From Prevotella sp. (GTDB taxonomy: Bacteria > Bacteroidota > Bacteroidia > Bacteroidales > Bacteroidaceae): a stretch of 57,865 nucleotides of DNA. Each line of letters starts with the position of its first letter. Within the stretch, counting starts at the first letter, position 1. Location of the stretch: contig JAEEXN010000008.1 in NCBI GenBank assembly GCA_016291595.1, forward strand, positions 1 through 57,865, given 5' to 3'. Below, piece after piece: positions 25,582 through 34,673 of the stretch. A program made the position numbers and the translations under genes. Below the pieces are notes generated by a model. That model was not told the origin of the DNA, did no database searches, and saw nothing but the letters and a program-made list of their open reading frames with translations.

Positions 25582-28228
25582 AGTGTTTTATATGAAGTGT
25601 AATACGAAGGTTGCTGAGCCGTTAGGAACATGGTTTTTCCTATTGCTTGCATTAGTGTTTATCGCAATGCCAAGTGATGCTGCGCTTAAGGTTCGAAAGA
25701 ATCGTAAGGCGGCTAATACACAGGTAGTTAAAGCCGATACACTCAAACGGGTGTTTATCTATAGTCCTGACGAGAAGAGCGGTTTGCATGCTGCATGGCT
25801 CGACAGTACGCAGACATGGCGGCACATCGGACAGCTGTGTGCCAGTGATTACTCAAAATGGGGCAGTGAAAAGCGTATGTATCAGCCTTATGTCATCCGT
25901 GCCAACGACGGTACATGGCGCGCTGTGTGGCAGTTGAACGACTATGCTCCTGCTTTTGCTGCAGCTTATAGCGAAGACTTAGTAACCTGGCGTCCACAGG
26001 ACTATCCACGTATGTCGGTGCAGGGTGTACTGAGTCCTGTTGTGTTTAAGGTGAAGAGCGACAACCCCATGGAGGAGAAGTTCATGGTGTTTTTCAAGAC
26101 TAAGGACGGACAATATAGGTCTACTCTTGCCTCAAACGATTTCCGCACATTCACCGCTGACAAGGTAGCTGGCGAGCATGTGGCCGATATGATTGCCAAG
26201 AATAGTCTGCTTAATGATACTGTTGAGATTGACAGTCGATGCTATGCTGGAGAGGTATTCCCGCTGAAGGCTGCCGAGTTGGATGCCCTCCTTGCATTCC
26301 ATAAGAAACAGGCGGATGATGGCAGGCTCTACGCGGAGACGATGAAGGACGATGCAAAACGCTTTAACGGACTTCGCCCCGTGAATGCCACGCTGACCGT
26401 AGTGTCCCAAGAGCAGAAAGCAATAAGTGATAAGCTGATAGGCGTATTCTTTGAGGATATCAGCTATGCCGCCGACGGAGGTCTTTATGCTGAATTGGTT
26501 CAGAATCGTGATTTTGAGTATACGGCCCGTGATCATCGTGGATGGAATGCTGCTACGTCATGGACAATGCCAGATGGCGCTCTCGATATCCGTACCGATA
26601 TGCCTTTGAGTAAGAATAATCCTCATTACGTCGTTCTCACCAGTCAGTCTATACAAAACGAAGGATGGGACGGAATATCTGTGGAGCAAGGCAAGAGTTA
26701 TGACTTCTCATTCTATGCCCGTTGTATGGATTGTAAGAAAAAAGACGTCATCATATCATTGGTCGACGAATCGGGCAATACACTCATTTCTAATAAAATA
26801 CGAGTGCAGGGCAGTGAGTGGAGCCCCTACACAGCTGTGCTTACGTTACCGCTCACTTGTAAGAAGGCGCAGTTGAGAGTGATGCCGCTGAAGAAAGGCT
26901 CTGTTGCGGCCGATATGATTTCTCTCTTCCCACAAGAAACCTTTAAGGGACACAAGAACGGCTTGCGCAAAGACCTTGCACAAGCTATTGCCGACCTCAA
27001 GCCAAAGTTTGTGCGCTTTCCTGGTGGCTGTATGAGTCACGGCGATGGTATCGATAACATTTACCATTGGAACCACACTGTAGGACCGTTATATGACCGA
27101 AAGGCAGACTTTAACATTTGGAACTACCACCAGACACGAGGGTTAGGATTCTTCGAGTATTTCCAGTTCTGCGAGGATATTGGCGCAGAACCGCTCCCTG
27201 TACTTGCCGCTGGTGTGCCTTGCCAAAACTCTGGTACAGACGCCCACGGCTATGGCGGTCAGCAAGGGGGTATTCCGATGGAGGAGATGCCTGCCTACGT
27301 GGAGGAACTTTGCAATCTTATCGAGTGGGCCAATGGCGACCCTGCTACCAACCAGTGGGCACGCATGCGTGCCGATGCTGGTCACCCGGAACCCTTCAAC
27401 TTAAAATACATAGGTATTGGTAACGAGGACATTATCTCGACGACCTTCGAGGAACGCTGTCTTATGATTTGCAAGGAAATTAGAAAACGCTATCCAAACA
27501 TCAAGATATGCGGAACAGTGGGACCGTTCCATTCTCCGTCGTCCGACTATATCGAGGGATGGAAATTCGCCAAAGAGAACAGCAAAGTGTTCGATATGGT
27601 TGACGAGCATTATTACGAGAGTACGGGTTGGTTCATGCATAATCTGGACTATTATGACCAGTACGATCGCAAAGGGCCAAAAGTGTACATTGGCGAGTAC
27701 GCCTCGAGGACACGTACTCATGAGAGTGCTTTGGCTGAGGCCTTGTTCCTCTGTAATGTAGAGCGCAATGGCGACGTAATAGAGATGACAAGCTATGCGC
27801 CTCTATTGGCGAAGGACAACCATCACAATTGGAATCCTGACATGATCTACTTCTCGAACACTGATGTTCGCCTCACACCAAGTTATCATACTCAGCGTCT
27901 TTTCTCGCTTTATGGCGGTGACCGTTACATTACAACAAAACTCAATTTCAACAACAGCGCACAAACTGAAGAGGAAGCAACAGATTACTCCTACCGTGTA
28001 GCTGCTAGTTTGGTAAAAGACTCTAAAACAGGGAAGAAATATCTGAAGTTGGTGAATGCCTTGCCCGTGGAAGTCAATCTGAAGGTTGAAGGAATTACTA
28101 TTCCAGCTGGTGCCCGGGTCGAGAGCTTCAGTGGAAAACCGCAAGATACTGTGGTTGTGCCTGTCGCAGATAAGGTTGGGTCAGGACTGAGTTTGCGCCC
28201 TTATTCAGTAAGTGTCATTACGTTGTAA
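25571..28228 (+). CDS. Exported GH51 alpha-L-arabinofuranosidase with N-terminal extra domain
   Basis: Releases arabinose side chains from arabinan or arabinoxylan. The signal peptide ends near SDA. Residues of about 40-240 form an extra domain with beta-propeller-blade features resembling GH43-type folds (RANDGTWRAVWQLNDYAPAF, AYSEDLVTW). The GH51 catalytic part follows (YADGGLYAELVQNRDFEY near 305), with the acid/base Glu619 in GIGNED and the nucleophile Glu709 in YIGEYASR, and a C-terminal beta domain. Two starts are possible: ATG 25571, overlapping the peptidase stop by 11 bases, or ATG 25592; numbering uses 25571. Confidence 0.88.
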   Translation: MRSKVFYMKCNTKVAEPLGTWFFLLLALVFIAMPSDAALKVRKNRKAANTQVVKADTLKRVFIYSPDEKSGLHAAWLDSTQTWRHIGQLCASDYSKWGSEKRMYQPYVIRANDGTWRAVWQLNDYAPAFAAAYSEDLVTWRPQDYPRMSVQGVLSPVVFKVKSDNPMEEKFMVFFKTKDGQYRSTLASNDFRTFTADKVAGEHVADMIAKNSLLNDTVEIDSRCYAGEVFPLKAAELDALLAFHKKQADDGRLYAETMKDDAKRFNGLRPVNATLTVVSQEQKAISDKLIGVFFEDISYAADGGLYAELVQNRDFEYTARDHRGWNAATSWTMPDGALDIRTDMPLSKNNPHYVVLTSQSIQNEGWDGISVEQGKSYDFSFYARCMDCKKKDVIISLVDESGNTLISNKIRVQGSEWSPYTAVLTLPLTCKKAQLRVMPLKKGSVAADMISLFPQETFKGHKNGLRKDLAQAIADLKPKFVRFPGGCMSHGDGIDNIYHWNHTVGPLYDRKADFNIWNYHQTRGLGFFEYFQFCEDIGAEPLPVLAAGVPCQNSGTDAHGYGGQQGGIPMEEMPAYVEELCNLIEWANGDPATNQWARMRADAGHPEPFNLKYIGIGNEDIISTTFEERCLMICKEIRKRYPNIKICGTVGPFHSPSSDYIEGWKFAKENSKVFDMVDEHYYESTGWFMHNLDYYDQYDRKGPKVYIGEYASRTRTHESALAEALFLCNVERNGDVIEMTSYAPLLAKDNHHNWNPDMIYFSNTDVRLTPSYHTQRLFSLYGGDRYITTKLNFNNSAQTEEEATDYSYRVAASLVKDSKTGKKYLKLVNALPVEVNLKVEGITIPAGARVESFSGKPQDTVVVPVADKVGSGLSLRPYSVSVITL

Positions 28229-28231
28229 AGG

Positions 28232-28768
28232 CTATAGTTCGATTTCGATAAAACCTCCATAAGGAGTGGTATGCTCAAAGGCGTGCTCATCTGCAGCAAA
28301 CAGTCCGGCATAAATACCGGCGCAGATGAGCACGCCTCCGTGTGCAAAGACAGCAACCTGCTGATAAGGTTTTTGGCGTAGCTCATCGAGAAATGCTGCC
28401 ACGCGCTGATAGATTAATGGAAAACTCTCACCGTTGGTTGTAGGCAGGTGCATGTAGTCGTCGAACCACTCCTGCAGGTGTGGGTCATCAATCTCATCGT
28501 ATGGTTTCATTTCCCAGTCGCCCATGTTCATTTCTTTCAATCGCTCGTCCAATGTCGGACGGACTCCGGGCAAACAGTAGGCTGCCAGCAACCTTGCTCG
28601 CGTCAGGGGAGAACTGAACACATGGTCGAATGATCCATATTTCAGCAAGCTTAGCCGTGTTTCCTCGGCTTCTTCGACGAATGTGTCCCTAACAGGAACA
28701 TCGCTCCATCCGTAGCAGGTGCCTGGAGGAACGTCAACACTGGTATGGCGAATGAGAACAACTTTCAT
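28232..28768 (-). CDS. cobC: Histidine phosphatase, alpha-ribazole phosphatase-like
   Basis: A 178-residue member of the phosphoglycerate-mutase-like superfamily. The catalytic RHT lies at residues 7-9 (LIRHTSVDVPPG), the second Arg/Glu segments in SSPLTRAR and MGDWE, and the second His in FAHGGV. The tyrosine-containing CYGWSDVPV and its place directly behind cobS point to CobC, which removes phosphate from alpha-ribazole-phosphate or adenosylcobalamin-phosphate. It is the last gene of the cobU-T-S-C unit and ends 3 bases from the convergent GH51 gene. Confidence 0.85.
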   Translation of the reverse strand: MKVVLIRHTSVDVPPGTCYGWSDVPVRDTFVEEAEETRLSLLKYGSFDHVFSSPLTRARLLAAYCLPGVRPTLDERLKEMNMGDWEMKPYDEIDDPHLQEWFDDYMHLPTTNGESFPLIYQRVAAFLDELRQKPYQQVAVFAHGGVLICAGIYAGLFAADEHAFEHTTPYGGFIEIEL

Positions 28769-28795
28769 GCTGAAATCAGAATTATTGTAGTTAGA

Positions 28796-29593
28796 TTAGT
28801 AGAGCTGGGCGGCCAATGTGAGGTAGAAACTTAGTTCAATGAGCAGGAAAAGAGCACCGCAGCAGTCACCCGTGTAACCATGCAGTTTGCGGTTGATAAA
28901 CAGGTAGAGGAAATACATCACGATGCAGGGCACGAAGATGAGCGTGTCCCAATGCAGTAGGCCTTGCGTGATGCCCTTATAGAGAAGCGGAATCATGGGC
29001 AGCATGCCTTGAATAAACAGGCTGATGCCAGCCTTGATGCTGAATTTTCTGTAAACTGTCCGGTTTTTCGCGGTATCCTCCGTCCGTGCATATGGCAGGA
29101 ACATGATTATCTGTGAGGCAAGCATCTTGCTGTAAGCGTCGCCTGCCAAAACGCCCAGTGCGGCATAGAAAGGATTGAGTGATTGTAGCGTGAGATAGAG
29201 CAGGCTGAAATAGAGAATAAGACCCAGCACTCCATATGTTCCAATGTGCGAGTCTTTCATAATAGTCAGGATTCGCTCGCGGTCGTTGCCTCCGCCACCG
29301 AATCCGTCGCAAAAGTCAGCCAATCCGTCTTCATGTAGTGCACCAGTAATCAGGACGCGGCTCACAATAGCCAGCAACAAGGCAATAGGGAAGGGGAACA
29401 CCAAACAACCGAAGTACATGACTGCCGCCATGATGCCGCCCGTAAGCCAGCCGGCCAGCGGCCAATGCTCGACGACAGTCTTGTAACACTGTTGCGGTGG
29501 TTGGTGAATGCGCCAGAACGGTAGTCTGGTGAAAAATATCAATGCCGCCCAGATGCGGTCATACCATTTTGTGTTATCAATGTTGATTTCCAT
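28796..29593 (-). CDS. cobS: Adenosylcobinamide-GDP ribazoletransferase
   Basis: Inner-membrane cobalamin synthase joining adenosylcobinamide-GDP and alpha-ribazole(-phosphate). The 265-residue protein has several hydrophobic segments and the acidic family signature HEDGLADFCDGFGGG with RILTIMKDSHIGTYG behind it. ATG 29593 (MEINIDNTKWYDRIW) is preferred over the in-frame ATG at 29608 because it fits the family start (AALIFFTRLPF soon after). It lies between cobT and cobC. Confidence 0.92.
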   Translation of the reverse strand: MEINIDNTKWYDRIWAALIFFTRLPFWRIHQPPQQCYKTVVEHWPLAGWLTGGIMAAVMYFGCLVFPFPIALLLAIVSRVLITGALHEDGLADFCDGFGGGGNDRERILTIMKDSHIGTYGVLGLILYFSLLYLTLQSLNPFYAALGVLAGDAYSKMLASQIIMFLPYARTEDTAKNRTVYRKFSIKAGISLFIQGMLPMIPLLYKGITQGLLHWDTLIFVPCIVMYFLYLFINRKLHGYTGDCCGALFLLIELSFYLTLAAQLY

Positions 29594-29616
29594 ATGGCTA
29601 AGCGACAAGTGACAAG

Positions 29617-30693
29617 TTAGAAGTACTTCGTAATCTTCGCGTTCTGAAAGTTGTTCATCTCATTTACCATGTTGACGGCGCTCACGATAATCGGGTAGGA
29701 GCAGAGTGCGCCCGTGCCCTCGCCCAATCTCATACCAAGATGAAGCAGCGGACGGGCTTTCATCAGTTCGAGCATGCGCTTGTGTCCGCTCTCATCGCCG
29801 CAATGTCCGAAAATCATATAGTTTCTTACTTCGGGCACCAGTCTGCAGGCAGCCAGCGCACAGGCACTCATGATGAAGCCGTCGACCATAATAAGCATTT
29901 TCAGTTCGGCAGCACGGAGCATAACTCCAATGGCCGTAATCATCTCGAAACCGCCAAAGTAGGAAAGCGGAACACGGACGCTCTGTCCCGTCAGACTACA
30001 AAGGCTCTGGCTCGACAGTCCCGTATTCGTTTGGAAACGTTCCACAGCCTGCCGCAGTACTTCGCGTTTATGCAGGAGTCCAGGGTTGTTGAGTCCTGCA
30101 CCAACACCAATACACTCGTCGAGTGGAATGTTGCCGAATAGATGCATCCAGATGCTGCTTGGCGATGTGTTGGCAATTCCCATCTCGCCGACGCAAATGA
30201 TGTTGCAGCCCTCGGCCGCACACTCTTCTGCCAATTTAGCTCCGTTGTCGATAGCCTGATCGTATTCTTGTTCACTCATGGCCGGCTCGTAGAGGAAGTT
30301 CTTTGTGCCGCAAGCAATTTTACGGTCTATGATTCCATCAATCTTCGAGAGGTCGTAATCGACACCCGTGTCGACAATGCGCAGTTTGAAACCATGCTGG
30401 CGGCAGAACATATTCACACCACCGCCACCGCGCGTGAAATTTATCATCTGCTGCCAGGTGACATCGCGTGGCGATACACTCACGCCCTCACGCTCAATGC
30501 CGTGGTCACCGCCTAAGAGCAGGTGGCAGGGATGTGTCAGCCGTGGCGATAACGTCTGTTGGACCATACAGATTTGCATAGCCAGTTCCTCGAGCACGCC
30601 CAATGAGCCTTTCGGCTTGTTCAGGTTGTCAATCTTATCTTGTATTTCAGCCCGCATCGTTTCGTCGGGCACAACGATATCAAATTTTCTCAT
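29617..30693 (-). CDS. cobT: Nicotinate-nucleotide--dimethylbenzimidazole phosphoribosyltransferase
   Basis: Activates the lower-ligand base to alpha-ribazole phosphate. The 358 residues carry PKGSLGVLEELA near residue 27, GGDHGIEREGVSV near 62 and the catalytic glutamate in GMRLGEGTGA near 325. The spacer to cobU upstream is filled by a 21-bp tandem repeat (30717-30800). No lower-ligand synthesis gene is nearby, so the operon looks like salvage/assembly from cobinamide, with the base obtained elsewhere. Confidence 0.95.
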   Translation of the reverse strand: MRKFDIVVPDETMRAEIQDKIDNLNKPKGSLGVLEELAMQICMVQQTLSPRLTHPCHLLLGGDHGIEREGVSVSPRDVTWQQMINFTRGGGGVNMFCRQHGFKLRIVDTGVDYDLSKIDGIIDRKIACGTKNFLYEPAMSEQEYDQAIDNGAKLAEECAAEGCNIICVGEMGIANTSPSSIWMHLFGNIPLDECIGVGAGLNNPGLLHKREVLRQAVERFQTNTGLSSQSLCSLTGQSVRVPLSYFGGFEMITAIGVMLRAAELKMLIMVDGFIMSACALAACRLVPEVRNYMIFGHCGDESGHKRMLELMKARPLLHLGMRLGEGTGALCSYPIIVSAVNMVNEMNNFQNAKITKYF

Positions 30694-30716
30694 TTTTCAA
30701 AACGATTCCATTTCAA

Positions 30717-30800
30717 AAGTTACATTCTGCATTCGTAGAGCAGCCTTCCATGCTTGTAGAGTAGCCTTCTGCATTCGTGGAGTAGCCTTCCACGATTGTA
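30717..30800 (+). repeat. 21-bp tandem repeat array, locus B
   Basis: Four units begin at 30717 (degenerate), 30738, 30759 and 30780, an exact 21-bp period, of the form GAGnAGCCTTCnnnnnnnGTR. It fills most of the cobU-cobT spacer. Related arrays are at 6133 and in recQ at 40726. Confidence 0.85.
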
Positions 30801-30819
30801 ACTCAGTATTCCTTGTTTC

Positions 30820-31347
30820 TTACTTTATTTTAACGGCGATTCCGCTAACCATTAGAATCACCTCGTCGGCTTTCTGTGCCACATACTGGTTCATCCAGCC
30901 CTCCAAATCGGTGAATCTACGCTGGATTGCATTGTCGCTTACCCCGCCGCTGCCAATCTCGTTGGTGACGAAGATGAATGTTGCATCCTGGCTGGTGAAC
31001 TTGTCGAATTCCTGTTGCAAGGCGGAAAGGGCATCATCAACTGTAGGTTGCTCCCACTCATGAGCCGTTCGGTCGAAGAAGAAATTGGTGCACCAAAGCG
31101 TGATGCAGTCAACAACGACTACACGGCCCGTAACATCGTGACGGCTCAGATATTTCTCTTCCTCGATGTTGGTCCATTGTGGACCTCTTCTCGTCTGATG
31201 AATCTGCACGCGCTTTCGGAACTCATCGTCCCAAATGTGGGCAGTGGCCAAGTAAACAGGATTCTCAGACAAGCTGAGAGCCATAGTCTCTGCGTGTATG
31301 CTCTTGCCCGAACGCTGTCCTCCTGTAATCAGTATGATTTTTCTCAT
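30820..31347 (-). CDS. cobU: Adenosylcobinamide kinase/guanylyltransferase
   Basis: Phosphorylates and then guanylylates adenosylcobinamide. The 175 residues begin with the P-loop GGQRSGKS (9-16), have the guanylylation region RRGPQWTNIEEE near 50-60 (CobU normally uses a His near here), the VVVDCITLWCTN strand near 82 and the terminal VTNEIGSGGVSDN. It is the first cob gene. Its -7 element ends 8 bases before the ATG, leaving an almost leaderless mRNA and no room for a cobalamin riboswitch. Confidence 0.93.
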   Translation of the reverse strand: MRKIILITGGQRSGKSIHAETMALSLSENPVYLATAHIWDDEFRKRVQIHQTRRGPQWTNIEEEKYLSRHDVTGRVVVVDCITLWCTNFFFDRTAHEWEQPTVDDALSALQQEFDKFTSQDATFIFVTNEIGSGGVSDNAIQRRFTDLEGWMNQYVAQKADEVILMVSGIAVKIK

Positions 31348-31355
31348 AGCATGGG

Positions 31356-31363
31356 CAAAGTTA
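31356..31363 (-). promoter_or_regulatory. cobU -7 element, near-leaderless
   Basis: TAACTTTG-CC on the minus strand ends 8 bases before the cobU ATG at 31347, so the 5' leader would be only a few nucleotides. No clear -33. Confidence 0.5.
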
Positions 31364-31502
31364 CATTTTTTTTCTTATTTTGCCGTTGAAATACCGCTTT
31401 TATTCCTTGTGGAGCATGTTTTTTTGTGTTTTCCTTGGCAGTTTCATTTATTTTACGTTATTTTGTGTCGCAAAAAACTGTTATTTTGTAAATTTTAAAA
31501 AT

Positions 31503-32621
31503 ATGAAAAGATTATTTTTAGTTATGGCTGTCGCCTTCATGACAGCATCTGTTTCCGCTCAGACAGTGGTGGAAAGTAAAACGTTCGACAATTTCTACAT
31601 CGGCCTGAATGGTGGTTTTGCTACAAAAACTACTCACAACCGTTGGATGAAAAACCTTAACTCGAACTTAGGACTGCGCGTCGGCCGTTATTTCACTCCC
31701 GTGTTTGGTCTGGCCTTGGAGAGTAATCTCTACTTCTCAAATCGTCCTTATGGCAAGACTAATACATTCCCCGAATCAACAGGTACCTTCGTACGTGGTA
31801 TGAATACCTCACTTTTGGGAACCGTGAACATGACCAACTGGTTCAACGGCTATCCGGGAGAGCCCCGCGACTTTGAGGTAATCGCACTCTATGGCATTGG
31901 TTGGGGGCATTCGTTCACGAATAAGGATACCTATTTAACAGATTATTTATACCCGGGTAACCCAGTCAGTATTATTCCTTATGAAGTCGCTCGTGAGTAT
32001 CGCTATCGCAAGGACAATCTCTCGTCGAAACTGGCTGTTGATTTTGCCTTTAACTTCGGCGACTGGAAAGAGTGGCAGCTCTATGTGGAGCCGGCTATGA
32101 TTTGGGCCTTGAACGGTAACGGTTACCAGAAGGTGCAGTATAATATCAACAAGAGTACTTTCCAGCTGAACTGCGGTATCGTGTATAAGTTCTGCAACTC
32201 TACTGGTGCTCACAACTTCAAGATTGCCGACCGCCAGAACGAGATTGACGAGTTGAACGCCGAAATCAACCGTCTGCGCAAGGAATTGGGACAGAAGCCA
32301 ACTCAGGTGGTTACGGAGAAAACCAATACCCGCGAGGTACGTGTTGACAATCTGTATGTCGTAACCTTTGCTCAAGGCAGTTCAGAACTGACTGCTGAGG
32401 CTAAGTATGCCCTGAATGGCATTCGCGAGGGCGCTCACGTGCAGATTGTAGGTACAGCCTCTCCTGAGGGTGGTGCCGAGTGGAACCAGCAGCTGTCGCA
32501 GGATCGTGCCGACGTGGTTGCTAATTATCTGAAGTCGCGTGCCGTAGTTGTTGACGAGGCAATTGGACGTGGCGTACAGGGCACAACCTCTAACCGTTTG
32601 GCTGTTGTATTCGTGAAATAG
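31503..32621 (+). CDS. OmpA-family outer-membrane protein
   Basis: A 372-residue exported protein: signal peptide MKRLFLVMAVAFMTASVSAQ, an N-terminal beta-barrel (about residues 25-245, beginning FYIGLNGGFATK), a short coiled segment NEIDELNAEINRLRKEL near 250-267, and a C-terminal OmpA-like peptidoglycan-binding domain (TFAQGSSELTAEAK, then NQQLSQDRADVV and NRLAVV). The frame is open from 31380, but ATG 31503 is required by the signal peptide. It probably links outer membrane and cell wall. A strong terminator follows. Confidence 0.9.
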   Translation: MKRLFLVMAVAFMTASVSAQTVVESKTFDNFYIGLNGGFATKTTHNRWMKNLNSNLGLRVGRYFTPVFGLALESNLYFSNRPYGKTNTFPESTGTFVRGMNTSLLGTVNMTNWFNGYPGEPRDFEVIALYGIGWGHSFTNKDTYLTDYLYPGNPVSIIPYEVAREYRYRKDNLSSKLAVDFAFNFGDWKEWQLYVEPAMIWALNGNGYQKVQYNINKSTFQLNCGIVYKFCNSTGAHNFKIADRQNEIDELNAEINRLRKELGQKPTQVVTEKTNTREVRVDNLYVVTFAQGSSELTAEAKYALNGIREGAHVQIVGTASPEGGAEWNQQLSQDRADVVANYLKSRAVVVDEAIGRGVQGTTSNRLAVVFVK

Positions 32622-32642
32622 ACTATAGCAGGCTTTCCTGTT

Positions 32643-32698
32643 AATCCGTAACGAAATGTTTGAGTTTTCTTTCAAATGTTTCGTTACGGATTGTTTTT
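32643..32698 (+). terminator. Terminator after the OmpA-family gene
   Basis: AATCCGTAACGAAA (32643-32656) pairs perfectly with TTTCGTTACGGATT (32679-32692), followed by GTTTTTT. The inner TGTTTGA/TTCAAATG bases can extend the stem. Confidence 0.85.
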
Positions 32699-32711
32699 TA
32701 TCATTGATTAG

Positions 32712-32742
32712 TTGGTGATTACAGAAAAACTCTGTAACTTTG
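32712..32742 (+). promoter_or_regulatory. ilvD operon promoter
   Basis: TTG (32712-32714), 20 bases, TAACTTTG (32735-32742), then CA; the ilvD ATG is at 32795. Confidence 0.65.
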
Positions 32743-32794
32743 CAGCCATTATACTATTTTTAAGGTAATAAGAGAAAGCAAATACAGAGTTAGT

Positions 32795-34606
32795 ATGAAG
32801 CATCCTTTGAGAAGTTCCGTTTGCACCGAAGGCAGAAGAATGGCTGGCGCCCGCGCCCTCTGGGTGGCCAATGGCATGAAGCGCGAGCAGTTCGGCAAGC
32901 CCATTATCGCTATTGTCAACTCGTTTACTCAGTTTGTGCCCGGACATACTCATTTACATGAGGCTGGACAAATCGTAAAGAAAGAGATAGAGAGACTTGG
33001 CTGCTATGCCGCCGAGTTCAACACCATCGCCATCGACGACGGCATCGCCATGGGGCACGACGGTATGCTCTATTCGCTGCCCTCGCGCGACATTATTGCC
33101 GACTCGGTGGAGTATATGGTCAACGGCCACAAGGCCGACGCGATGATTTGCATCTCCAACTGCGACAAGATTACTCCAGGCATGCTGATGGCAGCCATGC
33201 GTCTGAACATCCCTGCCGTTTTCGTCAGCGGAGGTCCTATGGAGGCCGGACAGTACAAGGGCGAGAACCTCGACCTTGTCATTGCTATGATAAAAGGTGG
33301 CGACCCCACCGTCAGCGATGCTGATCTTCAGGAGATAGAGAACCGGGCCTGTCCTGGCTGCGGTTGCTGTTCGGGCATGTTCACCGCCAACTCGATGAAC
33401 AACCTGACGGAGGCCATCGGCCTCTCGTTGCCCGGCAACGGCACTATCCTGGCCACCCACAAGAACCGTGTGCGCCTGATGCAACAGGCTGCCCGCCTGA
33501 TTGTGAAGAATGCGCTGGCCTATTACGAGGAAGGCGACGAGAGCGTACTGCCCCGCAGCATTGCCACCCGCCAGGCTTTCCTCAACGCCATGACTATGGA
33601 TATTGCCATGGGAGCTTCTACCAACACCGTGCTCCATTTGCTCGCTGTTGCTCAGGAGGCAGGGGTTGACTTCACGATGAGCGACATCGACGCGCTCTCC
33701 CGCAAGACACCTTTCCTCGTCAAACTGGCTCCCAATAGTCAGAAATACAGCGTACAGGAGTTCGGTCGCGCCGGTGGCGTGATGGCCCTGATGGCAGAAC
33801 TTGATAAGGGCGGACTCATTGACACCAGCGTGAAACGTGTCAATGGGCATACGTTGGCAGAGGACATTAATTGCTATGCGATAAAAGAGAATGAGAATTT
33901 GAACGATGAGATGAGTCCTACTCAAATCTATTTGAGTGCCCCTGCAGGTAAGTTCTGTAACGAATTGGGAGCACAGGAAACTTATTACGATAGTCCTGAT
34001 ACCGACCGTGAGAACGGTTGCATCCGTGACATTGATCATGCTTACACAAAGGACGGCGGTATGGCTGTACTCTTCGGCAACATCGCCCAGGATGGCTGCG
34101 TGGTGAAGACCGCCGGTGTGGCTCCTGAACTCTGGCATTTTGAAGGACCTGCCGTGGTGTTCGACTCTCAGGAAGATGCCTGCGAGGGCATTCTCGGCGG
34201 TAAGGTGAAGAGCGGCGACTGTGTGGTGATTACCCATGAAGGTCCGAAGGGCGGTCCCGGTATGCAGGAGATGCTTTATCCCACCAGCTACATCAAGTCG
34301 ATGCATTTGGGCAAGGAGTGCGCGCTGATTACTGACGGACGTTTTTCGGGGGGTACCAGCGGCCTGTCCATCGGACATATCTCTCCTGAGGCTGCCGCAG
34401 GTGGAAACATCGGCAAAATCAAAGACGGAGACATTATAGAAATAGATATTCCCAACCGCAGTATTAATGTGAGACTAAGCGATGACGAGCTGAATGCCCG
34501 TCAGCAGCAGCCTTTGAGGCGAAACCGTACCGTGAGCAAGGCCTTGCGTGCCTATGCGCATAGTGTATCGTCGGCTGATAAGGGAGGAGTTAGAATCATT
34601 GATTAG
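32795..34606 (+). CDS. ilvD: Dihydroxy-acid dehydratase
   Basis: Iron-sulfur enzyme that dehydrates dihydroxy-acids to the 2-oxo precursors of valine, isoleucine and leucine. The 603 residues contain the cluster cysteines in [10 protein letters not shown] (near residue 125) and [17 protein letters not shown] (near 190), and the substrate/metal segment [14 protein letters not shown] near 515. It is the first gene of ilvD-ilvB-ilvN-thioesterase, downstream of its own promoter. The large opposite-strand frame over it is a shadow. Confidence 0.97.
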   Translation: MKHPLRSSVCTEGRRMAGARALWVANGMKREQFGKPIIAIVNSFTQFVPGHTHLHEAGQIVKKEIERLGCYAAEFNTIAIDDGIAMGHDGMLYSLPSRDIIADSVEYMVNGHKADAMICISNCDKITPGMLMAAMRLNIPAVFVSGGPMEAGQYKGENLDLVIAMIKGGDPTVSDADLQEIENRACPGCGCCSGMFTANSMNNLTEAIGLSLPGNGTILATHKNRVRLMQQAARLIVKNALAYYEEGDESVLPRSIATRQAFLNAMTMDIAMGASTNTVLHLLAVAQEAGVDFTMSDIDALSRKTPFLVKLAPNSQKYSVQEFGRAGGVMALMAELDKGGLIDTSVKRVNGHTLAEDINCYAIKENENLNDEMSPTQIYLSAPAGKFCNELGAQETYYDSPDTDRENGCIRDIDHAYTKDGGMAVLFGNIAQDGCVVKTAGVAPELWHFEGPAVVFDSQEDACEGILGGKVKSGDCVVITHEGPKGGPGMQEMLYPTSYIKSMHLGKECALITDGRFSGGTSGLSIGHISPEAAAGGNIGKIKDGDIIEIDIPNRSINVRLSDDELNARQQQPLRRNRTVSKALRAYAHSVSSADKGGVRIID

Positions 34607-34673
34607 GCGAGTTGTCACAAAGAGACAGAACTAGTAGTGTCAGATACGAGATACACTTGAATAAACAAACATT

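Noticed and set aside
31348..31502. Cobalamin riboswitch upstream of cobU
   Set aside because: The -7 element lies 8 bases from the ATG and no B12-box-like sequence is seen in the short divergent spacer.
32954..34378. 474-codon frame opposite ilvD
   Set aside because: It is antisense to a fully convincing ilvD, has no recognisable family signature, and such long shadows are common opposite codon-biased genes.
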